Below, in pieces: positions 1-7,412 of a stretch of DNA of 64,000 nt. The stretch lies in NCBI RefSeq assembly GCF_900156655.1, contig NZ_FTOG01000002.1, forward strand, positions 124,001 to 188,000, read 5' to 3'. Both the position numbers and the translations under genes were made by a program. The DNA is from Rhodobacter aestuarii (GTDB taxonomy: Bacteria > Pseudomonadota > Alphaproteobacteria > Rhodobacterales > Rhodobacteraceae). Below the pieces are notes generated by a model. It was not told the DNA's origin. It did not search any database and was given only the letters and a program-made list of their open reading frames with translations. Within the stretch, counting starts at the first letter, position 1; each line of letters begins with the position of its first letter.

Positions 1-1062
1 CTTTCTGGCCGGGTGAAAGAATTCGCCCAAGCGCTTGAGTCGATGGTCGCGCTGCTGGAAACTTGGCCAGAAGCCGCACATCCCGCGTTGCCTGCGCGCG
101 GCTCGGCGCGGCGCGTGGCGCTCGATTGCCTTTCCAGCACGCCTTGGGTGGTGATGCCGATCCAATATCTGCCGCTTAATGGCATGGCAGAGGTGACTTT
201 GCGCCGCCATCAGGTGGCAACCGGAGAGGCCTCGGCCCGCGACGGCGAAGAAACCAGCACCGCCGCGCAGATCATGGATATGCTGCGCAGCCCCGGCAAC
301 AGCGCCAAGGCCGCCGCCACGCAAGAGGCACTCTCGCGCGCTGCGGCAGCGCTGACGAAAATCGCCGATATCTGCACAAAAATCCCCGCCAAACAGATGC
401 AACTTGATTTCGCGCGCCCCTTGGCCGCGATTGCGCAGGCGCAAGAGTTGATCGCGAGCGCCGATCCCACGCTGGCAGTTTGGGCGGGGGATGCCGCGGC
501 GCCCGAAACCGAGGCCGAGCCAGCGAGCACGGAAACCGCCGCTGGCGCCCCCGAGGTTATTCTGCGTGCCCCTTCGGTTTCCGGGGCGAGTTCTGCCCCC
601 GCAATCGAATCCATGGCGCAGGTGAAGGTGGTTTTGAGCGCACTTGAGGCGCATCTTGCGCGCACGGAGCCTTCTTCTGTTGCGCTCCTTTTGGTCACAC
701 AAGCGCGGCTCTTGATTGGCAAATCTTTGGTCGAGGCCCTTGAGACATTGCTGCCCGCCGAAGCGAGCAAGGCGACGGTGGATTTTGGCCCGGCCTCGGG
801 CTTTTCGCTCTCGATGGATCGGCTGAAAGCCTTGGCTTCAGAAACCACCGAGACGGCGGAAACAGACACGCTCAGCCCGCCGCAAGCGCCCAGTTTGCGC
901 AACCGCGCCGATATCGCCGCACAGATGCGCGCTGTTGAAGCGTGGTATCGAACGAACGAACCGACGAGTCCAATCCCGCTTCTGCTGACACGGGCCAGAA
1001 ACTCGCTCGACAAAGATTTCGAAGCCCTTGTCACCGAATTGTTGTCAAAACGAGAAACATGA
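1..1062 (+). CDS. tssA: T6SS protein TssA (ImpA family), 5' end outside window
   Basis: The reading frame is already open at base 1, so the true start and some N-terminal residues lie to the left; the GTG at 13 is internal. The visible 353 residues begin inside an ImpA N-terminal-type region (ending near STPWVVMPIQYLPL) and continue into an Ala/Glu-rich linker and a helical C-terminal part that carries a repeated pattern (MAQVKVVLSALEAHL and IAAQMRAVEAWYRTNEP, each followed by a P..LLL..AR..L segment). TssA proteins organise baseplate docking and sheath polymerisation in the cytoplasm. The tssB gene 108 bp downstream supports the call. The C-terminal region is divergent among TssA subclasses, so the subclass is not assigned. 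Confidence 0.85.
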   Translation, partial: LSGRVKEFAQALESMVALLETWPEAAHPALPARGSARRVALDCLSSTPWVVMPIQYLPLNGMAEVTLRRHQVATGEASARDGEETSTAAQIMDMLRSPGNSAKAAATQEALSRAAAALTKIADICTKIPAKQMQLDFARPLAAIAQAQELIASADPTLAVWAGDAAAPETEAEPASTETAAGAPEVILRAPSVSGASSAPAIESMAQVKVVLSALEAHLARTEPSSVALLLVTQARLLIGKSLVEALETLLPAEASKATVDFGPASGFSLSMDRLKALASETTETAETDTLSPPQAPSLRNRADIAAQMRAVEAWYRTNEPTSPIPLLLTRARNSLDKDFEALVTELLSKRET

Positions 1063-1170
1063 GGCCGAAAAACGCAATATTCCATCCCGAAGGCACAACG
1101 CTAACGGGAATTACGTTGACTCGCACGCGACCCATGCGTTTCACTTTATCCATAAAAGGGAGGTTCACCG

Positions 1171-1689
1171 ATGGCCGCCGACAAAGCCACTGATTTTATC
1201 AAGCGCAATCGCCCGCCCCGCGTGCAGATTTCATACGAAGACCCCTATGATAGCGAAAAGCTCGTCGAGCTGCCTTTCGTGATGGGCGTGATGTCCGATC
1301 TTTCGGGCAATGCCTCCAAGGTCGAAAAGCCCGAAGTCGAAGAGCGCGAATTTCGCGATGTGACCGGCGCGACCTTTGATCAATATATGTCTGATGTCGC
1401 CCCCGGCACCTCCTTCATGGTAGAAAACAAACTTTCTGGCGCGGAAGGCGCGACCAAGATGGGGGTCGAGTTGCATTTCTCGACGATGGAAGATTTCAAC
1501 CCCGCCAAAATTGCGATGCAGGTCGAGCCGCTGAAAAAGCTGCTTGAGGCGCGGATGCAACTGGCCAACCTGCAACGCTACATGGCGGGCAAGCCCAAGG
1601 CGATGGAGCAGATCGAAAAGCTTCTGGCCGATCCTGAACTGATGGCCGCACTCGCGGCGCGTGGCGCGGACGAAGAGAAGGACAGCTAA
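1171..1689 (+). CDS. tssB: T6SS contractile sheath small subunit TssB (VipA)
   Basis: The 172-residue protein has the normal length and sequence layout for TssB: an N-terminal strand region (RVQISYEDPY), ELPFVMGVMSDLSG, the segment REFRDVTGATFDQYM, and the C-terminal helix rich in Leu/Met that packs against TssC. The ATG at 1171 follows a strong GGGAGG ribosome site 8 bases upstream. TssB and TssC form the cytoplasmic contractile sheath around the Hcp tube. The gene ends one base before the tssC ATG, so the two subunits are almost certainly translationally coupled. Confidence 0.97.
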   Translation: MAADKATDFIKRNRPPRVQISYEDPYDSEKLVELPFVMGVMSDLSGNASKVEKPEVEEREFRDVTGATFDQYMSDVAPGTSFMVENKLSGAEGATKMGVELHFSTMEDFNPAKIAMQVEPLKKLLEARMQLANLQRYMAGKPKAMEQIEKLLADPELMAALAARGADEEKDS

Positions 1690-1690
1690 G

Positions 1691-3181
1691 ATGGCCGAAA
1701 TGGAAACCCAAGCTGAAGCCCAAGCCGGTGATCTGTCCGAACTCGATCAGTTCTCCGAAATGCTGCGCCAAACGATAAAGCCGCGCACCACAGAAGCCTC
1801 GCGTGAGGTGGATAACGCCGTTTCGGCGCTGGTGCGCGAGGTCATGGGCGATCAAGAACTGGTGGCGGGCGATGCGCTCGACACGCTGCAATCGGTCATT
1901 TCCAGCCTTGATCAGAAGCTGACCGAACAGATGAACGAGATCCTGCACCATCCCGAATTCCAAAAACTGGAATCCGCATGGCGCGGGCTGGCCTATACGG
2001 TCAACAATTCCGAAACCGATGCCACCTTGCGCGTCAAGGTGATGAATATCTCCAAATCGGAACTGGAAGGCATGTTCCGCGCCTATCCCGGCGCGCGCTG
2101 GGACAAGAGCCCGCTGAACATGAAGATCTACGAGGCCGAATTTGGCACTTTGGGCGGCAAGCCCTTTGGTGCGCTCGTGGGCGATTACTACTTCGGTTTC
2201 GGCTCTGCCGATGTGGCGCTTTTGAAAGATATCGGCAAGATCGCAGCAGCCGCGCATTGCCCCTTCATTTCGGCCGCCGCGCCCGAACTTCTGGGGATGG
2301 ACAGCTGGAACGAGATCGGCGTGCCACCCGATATCTCGGAAATGTTCCAAACCCCCGATTACGCCGCTTGGAACGGCCTGCGTGACAGCGAAAATTCGCG
2401 CTACATCGCGCTGACCATGCCGCGCGTTTTGGCGCGCGAACCCTACAGCCAAGACTCGACCATGAAAGTCGCCGAATTCTCGTTTGAAGAGGATACCGAC
2501 GGCCATAAGGGCGAGAAATATAGCTGGATGAACGCCGCCCATGCGATGGCGGTGAACATCAACCGCGCCCATAAAGAATATGGCTGGACGGTGCGCATTC
2601 GTGGCGTGCAATCGGGCGGTGAGGTGCTGGGCCTGCCGACCCATGTGTTTGAAACCGGCGATGGCTCCAAAGACCTCAAATGCCCCACCGAAGTTTCCAT
2701 CACGGACCGGCGCGAAGGTGAGCTTTCGGCGGCGGGTCTGTTGCCGCTTGTGCACCGTAAACATACCGACAAAGCCGCCTTCATCGGCGCGCAAACGCTC
2801 TACAAACCGAAGAAATACCAAGACGATCTGGCGACCGCCTCGGACAATATGTCGTCACGCCTGCCCTATATCTTCGCGGTTTCGCGCTTCAGCCATTATC
2901 TCAAATGCATGGTGCGCGATAAAATCGGTCAAGCGCCCACACGGGTGCAACTACAGACCGAGTTGCAAGGCTGGGTGAACCGCTATGTTGCGGGCAACCC
3001 GGATACCGCTTCGGAAGCCGAAAAGGCAAAGAAACCACTCGCCGCCGCAAAAGTCGAAGTGCTGGAGGACGAGGAAAACCCCGGCTACTATATGGGGCGT
3101 TTCTTCCTAAAACCGCATTTCCAACTGGAAGGCATGGATATTGGCATGAGCCTCGTCTCCAAGCTTCCCAACAACAAGTGA
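1691..3181 (+). CDS. tssC: T6SS contractile sheath large subunit TssC (VipB)
   Basis: The 496-residue product matches the usual TssC length. Recognisable stretches include LAYTVNNSETDATLRVKVMN, the GALVGDYYFGF segment, PFISAAAPELLGM, and the C-terminal RFFLKPHFQLEGMDIGMSLV that ends almost every TssC. The ATG at 1691 lies one base after the tssB stop; the frame is open about 10 codons further upstream, but that start would lie inside tssB. TssC is the main structural protein of the sheath and interlocks with TssB. Confidence 0.98.
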   Translation: MAEMETQAEAQAGDLSELDQFSEMLRQTIKPRTTEASREVDNAVSALVREVMGDQELVAGDALDTLQSVISSLDQKLTEQMNEILHHPEFQKLESAWRGLAYTVNNSETDATLRVKVMNISKSELEGMFRAYPGARWDKSPLNMKIYEAEFGTLGGKPFGALVGDYYFGFGSADVALLKDIGKIAAAAHCPFISAAAPELLGMDSWNEIGVPPDISEMFQTPDYAAWNGLRDSENSRYIALTMPRVLAREPYSQDSTMKVAEFSFEEDTDGHKGEKYSWMNAAHAMAVNINRAHKEYGWTVRIRGVQSGGEVLGLPTHVFETGDGSKDLKCPTEVSITDRREGELSAAGLLPLVHRKHTDKAAFIGAQTLYKPKKYQDDLATASDNMSSRLPYIFAVSRFSHYLKCMVRDKIGQAPTRVQLQTELQGWVNRYVAGNPDTASEAEKAKKPLAAAKVEVLEDEENPGYYMGRFFLKPHFQLEGMDIGMSLVSKLPNNK

Positions 3182-3231
3182 TCAACCAAAGCAGTGACCA
3201 TTCGAGTGTTGCCTAATCAACGGAGCTTACC

Positions 3232-3726
3232 ATGTCTGTCGATATCTTTCTGAAACTTTCCAATAATATCAAAGGCGAGTCGCAAGACACGACCTATGCG
3301 GACAACATTGACGTTCTGGCCTGGTCCTGGGGCATGACCCAGTCGGGCACCACCCATATTGGCGGCGGCGGTGGCGGCGGCAAGGTGAATGTGTCGGACA
3401 TCACCTTGACCAAATATGTCGACCTTGCCTCCAATGACCTGATCAAACGCTGCACCTCAGGCGAGCATATTGAGGAAGCCGAGCTGATCGTGCGGAAGGC
3501 GGGCGGCAAGGCCCCGGTCGAGTACTTCAAGCTGAAGATGGAGATGGTGATGATCACCTCCTACCAGACTGGCGGCTCGAAAGATGGTCTGGACCGGATT
3601 CAGGAAACGCTGACGCTGAACTTCCGCAAATTCCAGATTACCTACACGCTGCAAGAAGAGTCTGGCGCTGCGGGTCCGGAAAGCACGACCGGCTGGGACA
3701 TCGCCAAAAACGAGGAATGGAGCTGA
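3232..3726 (+). CDS. hcp: Hcp tube protein (TssD)
   Basis: The 164-residue protein is a typical Hcp1-family protein, with the N-terminal D(I)FLKLSNNIKGESQD start, a glycine-rich loop (GGGGGGGKVN), and the C-terminal strands around LNFRKFQITYT. It stacks as hexameric rings to form the inner tube and is also secreted. A CGGAG ribosome site precedes the ATG. The gene is followed immediately by a perfect 10-bp stem hairpin (3756-3780), which would let Hcp be made in excess over the downstream baseplate proteins. The Gly7 run in the loop is longer than in many Hcp proteins. Confidence 0.97.
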   Translation: MSVDIFLKLSNNIKGESQDTTYADNIDVLAWSWGMTQSGTTHIGGGGGGGKVNVSDITLTKYVDLASNDLIKRCTSGEHIEEAELIVRKAGGKAPVEYFKLKMEMVMITSYQTGGSKDGLDRIQETLTLNFRKFQITYTLQEESGAAGPESTTGWDIAKNEEWS

Positions 3727-3755
3727 TCCATTTGCGCAACCGCGCAGCATGACAG

Positions 3756-3780
3756 GATGCGGCACCTTATGTGCCGCATC
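3756..3780 (+). terminator. Hairpin between hcp and tssE, probable partial terminator or mRNA stabiliser
   Basis: GATGCGGCAC (3756-3765) pairs perfectly with GTGCCGCATC (3771-3780) around a CTTAT loop, and the next bases are pyrimidine-rich (TCTCTTCCTTG). The hairpin sits 30 bases after the hcp stop inside an otherwise continuous operon, so it probably attenuates read-through or protects the hcp mRNA 3' end rather than stopping transcription fully. Confidence 0.7.
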
Positions 3781-3815
3781 TCTTCCTTGTTATTTCAAAG
3801 CACCGGACAGCCGCG

Positions 3816-4430
3816 ATGCGACAGCCCGTTTCTTCGGCGTCCGGCTCGGGACGCACTCCGCAAAGCGGTTTCAAGCAGCGTGACCGTGCCCGCCGCCAGC
3901 TTTCCGTGATGCATGTCTTTCGCCTGTGCGCCGAAACTGGCAGCTCGCGGAAATCGACGATGCAAGCGCTGTCGAGTGACGGCGAAACCACCACCCCGCC
4001 GATGGTGCGGCTGGCGCGCGAAGGGGTCTCGCCCGAAGATTTGCGCCGACATCTGTCGATTGACCTTGCGAGCTTGATGAACACGATCCGGCTCGATTCC
4101 GTCATCAATCTCGACAATCAGCCCAATGTGCGCCGCTCGGTGATCAACCATGGCTTTCTGGATCTGACGGCGATTGCCCGCTCGCGGCGGGCCGAATTGG
4201 CGATTGCCGAAGAAATCCGCCGCACGCTGATTGAGCGTGAGCCACGGCTCAACCCCGACACGCTCTCCGTCACGCTTGGCGAACAAGATCAAACCCGCAC
4301 AGAGAAACTGACCTATCAGATCGAGGCTGAAATCCGCGCCTATCCGGCCGATGTGCCCGTGGGCTTCACCGCCGAAATTGACGTTGGTGCAGGCAAGATA
4401 CGGATGCGTGGGATGCAGGGGGGCAGATGA
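3816..4430 (+). CDS. tssE: T6SS baseplate protein TssE (gp25-like)
   Basis: The protein is about 204 residues from the ATG at 3816 (MRQPVSS). Its core, from roughly residue 65 to the end, has gp25/TssE features: LRRHLSIDLASLMNTI, VRRSVINHGFLDL, and the EIRRTLIEREPRLNP segment typical of the wedge protein. TssE joins TssF, TssG and TssK in the baseplate. An earlier in-frame GTG at 3771 lies inside the post-hcp hairpin and is unlikely to be used. The N-terminal 60 residues are basic and not typical of the family. The gene overlaps tssF by four bases (ATGA). Confidence 0.9.
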   Translation: MRQPVSSASGSGRTPQSGFKQRDRARRQLSVMHVFRLCAETGSSRKSTMQALSSDGETTTPPMVRLAREGVSPEDLRRHLSIDLASLMNTIRLDSVINLDNQPNVRRSVINHGFLDLTAIARSRRAELAIAEEIRRTLIEREPRLNPDTLSVTLGEQDQTRTEKLTYQIEAEIRAYPADVPVGFTAEIDVGAGKIRMRGMQGGR

Positions 4431-6346
4431 AAAAGGCATTCCGCGACACTTATAACGATGAACTCGCGCTGCTTTACGAGCGTGCGGCGGAATTTGCGGC
4501 GGAATATCCGGGCATCGCAGAACGCTTGGGCGGGTTGCTGCAAGACAATACCGACCCCGGCATCGCCGGGCTGTTAGAGGGGACTGCCTTCCTCGCAGCG
4601 CGGGTCCAGCTCAAGCAACGCGAAGAGTTTCGCGGCTTCACCGATGAATTGCTCGAACAATTCATGCCCGGCCTGCTAGAGCCTTTGCCCGCGATGATGA
4701 TGGTGCAAGCCCACGGCGCGGACCCGGACAAACTGGAAACCGGCAAGAAAATTCCTGCGGGCTCGTATCTTGATGCACGGCTTTTGGATGCCGAAACCCG
4801 GGTGGCGTGCCGTTTCCGGCTAGGGTCTGAAATTGAGCTTTGGCCGCTTGAGATTGAAAAGATCGCCTATTTGGGTACGGCAGCCGAAGTCTCCGCCCTT
4901 GGGCAGGATGCCGCCCCAACCACCCGCGCGGCGCTTTCCATTTCGCTTTCCCGACAAGGCGATGCGGGTGAGCCCATTGGCACGCTGCCGCTTGATCGAT
5001 TGCGGATGCATCTGGGCGGGCCGCTCGCTGAAGCGGTGATGCTTTACGAGCAATTCTTCTGCAATCGCGCCCGGATCAGCCTGCGCTGGCTAGATACGTA
5101 TGGCGACCCGACCTTTCTGCGGCTGGATCCTGATTGCGTGGCGCAGCTTGGCTTTGGCGCAAAAGAGCGGCTGGTGCCGCATGATGGGCGGCTTTTTGAA
5201 GGCTTTGCCGAATTGCGTGAGGGGCTCGCCTTTCCGCGCAAATATCTGGGCTTGCAACTTGAGGGGCTGGCGCAGGCGATTGCCCGCGTCACCTCAGACA
5301 AAATGCAACTGATCTTTGAATTTGATCGGGTGCAGCCCGTGCTCTCGGCGCGGCTTGGGCCAGAGGCGGTGATGCTGCATGCCGCGCCCGCGATCAACCT
5401 GTTTGACGAGGGGGCCAGCCACGTCCGCCCCGACCGAAAGCGCGCCGATTACATTGTGACGCCCGATCCAAGCCCCTCGACCCATTATGAGGTGATCCGC
5501 ATCACCGATGTCTATGCGCATTACCCCGGCCGCGCGACCCGGCAGCGGGTGCTGCCGCTTTACGGTCTGCCCGATGGGGAGGCGAACCCGCGGCAAGCGC
5601 TGTACTTCACCACGCGCCGTCGCGAACGGCGCCTGACGGAAGATGAGCAACGCTTTGGCCGCCGCGCAAGGTATCTGGGGACCGAGACCTTCATCGCGCT
5701 GCATGAACCCCCACTTACCGATGAAGCCGATGCCGTGCAGCGCATCGCGATCCGGGCGCTGTGTTCAAACCGCCATCTGACCGAATATCTGCCGATCGGT
5801 GAAAACCGCGATGATTTCCATCTGACAGAAGATGTGACGATCCGCTTTGCCTGTTTGACCCAGCCCACGCCACCGCGCGAGCCGCTTGCCGTTTTGGACG
5901 CTGGCGGGCCGCATCATGTTATGCAAGGCGATGTGAACTGGCGGTTGATCAGCTACCTTGCGCTTGGGGCCTTTGGGCTTGATGGGCGCGAGGGGCCAGA
6001 GGCGGGTGCCGCCGGGCTGCGCGAGATGCTGTCGCTCTTTTGTGACCAATCCGATGGGGCGACCGCACGGCAAATCCGTGGCATTGAGGGGCTGGCGACC
6101 CGGCCCGTCACCCGGATGATCCGCCGCGCCGATGGGTTTTACCCGGCGCGCGGCACGGAGGTTCGCATCACCTTCGACGAAGAGGCGTGGGAGGGCTCCG
6201 GCATCATTGGGATTGGCGCGCTGATCGACCGGTTCTTGGCCGATTATGCCCCGGTCAACAGCTTCACCCAAACGGTGATTGTTTCACGCCAGCGCGGGCA
6301 GGTGCATGTCTGGCCGCCGCGCACTGGATCGGGGCCGCTGATATGA
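4427..6346 (+). CDS. tssF: T6SS baseplate protein TssF (VasA/ImpG)
   Basis: The 639-residue protein has the normal size for TssF. The start region (MKKAFRDTYNDELALLYERA) and the segment EFAAEYPGIAERLGG followed by a multi-line DPGIAGLLEG stretch are characteristic, as are NRHLTEYLPIG and the late LATRPVTRMIRR region. TssF forms the baseplate wedge with TssG and TssE. Its ATG overlaps the tssE stop, and its own stop overlaps the tssG ATG, so the three wedge proteins are translationally coupled. Confidence 0.97.
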   Translation: MKKAFRDTYNDELALLYERAAEFAAEYPGIAERLGGLLQDNTDPGIAGLLEGTAFLAARVQLKQREEFRGFTDELLEQFMPGLLEPLPAMMMVQAHGADPDKLETGKKIPAGSYLDARLLDAETRVACRFRLGSEIELWPLEIEKIAYLGTAAEVSALGQDAAPTTRAALSISLSRQGDAGEPIGTLPLDRLRMHLGGPLAEAVMLYEQFFCNRARISLRWLDTYGDPTFLRLDPDCVAQLGFGAKERLVPHDGRLFEGFAELREGLAFPRKYLGLQLEGLAQAIARVTSDKMQLIFEFDRVQPVLSARLGPEAVMLHAAPAINLFDEGASHVRPDRKRADYIVTPDPSPSTHYEVIRITDVYAHYPGRATRQRVLPLYGLPDGEANPRQALYFTTRRRERRLTEDEQRFGRRARYLGTETFIALHEPPLTDEADAVQRIAIRALCSNRHLTEYLPIGENRDDFHLTEDVTIRFACLTQPTPPREPLAVLDAGGPHHVMQGDVNWRLISYLALGAFGLDGREGPEAGAAGLREMLSLFCDQSDGATARQIRGIEGLATRPVTRMIRRADGFYPARGTEVRITFDEEAWEGSGIIGIGALIDRFLADYAPVNSFTQTVIVSRQRGQVHVWPPRTGSGPLI

Positions 6347-7404
6347 GCCACAAGCGCGTTCCCGTTCCCGGCCCTGATACGCCCGATGCCGATGAGGCCG
6401 CGCGCGATGCTGCGGGCCGCTACGGGCTTTTCGCGCTGTTACGGTTCTTGGAACGGTCCCGCCCGGATCTGCCGCGCATTGGCCGCAACAAACAACTCAA
6501 AGACGAATTGGTCGATATCGGCCAAGACCCCTATCTTGCCTTTCCCGATAACGATCTATCCGCCGTTTCGATAGATGCCCGCGGGCGCTGGCGGCTGCGC
6601 TCGCAGGTGATTGGCCTCTTTGGCCCGCAAGGCGCACTGCCGCTTTCCACCACCGAAGAAGCCCTGCGCTGGCAGGCGGCGGGGGAAGATGGGTTCACTG
6701 CCTTTGCCGATTTACTGTCTGCCCGGTTTCAACAGCTTTTCTTCCGCGCTTGGTCAGACAGCCATGCGATTAGCCAGCATGACCGCCCGGAAGAAGATCG
6801 CTTTGCGGGGTTTCTGGCCGCCCTCATCGGCTTTGGCACACCTGCGATGAGCGGGCGCGACAGCGTGCCAGACAGCGCCCGCGTGCATGTGGCCGGGCTG
6901 GCCTATGGGCGGGATCGCTCCCCCGTGCGTCTGCGGCAAATCCTAGAACGGCTGTTAGGCGATCCGATTGAGGTGATCGAACATTGCCCGAGCTGGATCG
7001 ATATCGAACCCGAAGACCGCAACAGCATGGGGCTGCGCGGCAGCCGCTTGGGGCGCGATATGTTTTTGGGCGCGCGTATCCGCACCGTGAATGACCGCAT
7101 CACGCTTTCGGTCAAGGTGGACAGCTTGCAGGCCTACCGCGATTACCTGCCCGGTGGCCCCTCGCATCGCCGCCTGACCGATTTGGTCTTTTGGTATTTG
7201 CGCGACCGAGTCGCGGTAACGCTGCGCCTGTCACTCCCCGCCAATGCCATTCCGCCTGCCCGCCTTGGCCAAACCGCCGAGCTTGGCTGGATGGCCGCCC
7301 TTTCCCCCACCTTCGCCCCGGACGATGACCATTGTGTTCCGGTGGCGGAATATCTTCTCGACTTTTCATCACCGACCGCAACCGAGACACACGTCGCAGC
7401 TTGA
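6343..7404 (+). CDS. tssG: T6SS baseplate protein TssG (VasB/ImpH)
   Basis: From the ATG at 6343, which overlaps the tssF stop by four bases, the product is 353 residues, normal for TssG. Family features include FALLRFLERSRPDLPRIG near the N-terminus, GLFGPQGALPLSTTEE, and SRLGRDMFLGARIRTVNDR in the C-terminal half. TssG completes the TssE-TssF-TssG wedge and contacts TssK. The frame extends upstream inside tssF, but only the overlapping ATG gives a normal N-terminus. Confidence 0.96.
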   Translation: MSHKRVPVPGPDTPDADEAARDAAGRYGLFALLRFLERSRPDLPRIGRNKQLKDELVDIGQDPYLAFPDNDLSAVSIDARGRWRLRSQVIGLFGPQGALPLSTTEEALRWQAAGEDGFTAFADLLSARFQQLFFRAWSDSHAISQHDRPEEDRFAGFLAALIGFGTPAMSGRDSVPDSARVHVAGLAYGRDRSPVRLRQILERLLGDPIEVIEHCPSWIDIEPEDRNSMGLRGSRLGRDMFLGARIRTVNDRITLSVKVDSLQAYRDYLPGGPSHRRLTDLVFWYLRDRVAVTLRLSLPANAIPPARLGQTAELGWMAALSPTFAPDDDHCVPVAEYLLDFSSPTATETHVAA

Positions 7405-7412
7405 GGCCCGCC

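Noticed and set aside
1496-2821. Reverse open frame opposite tssC
   Set aside because: TssC is certain on the forward strand, and the reverse product has no recognisable features.
3771-3815. Longer tssE N-terminus starting at the GTG at 3771
   Set aside because: That codon lies in the 3' arm of the post-hcp hairpin and the extra residues do not fit the family.
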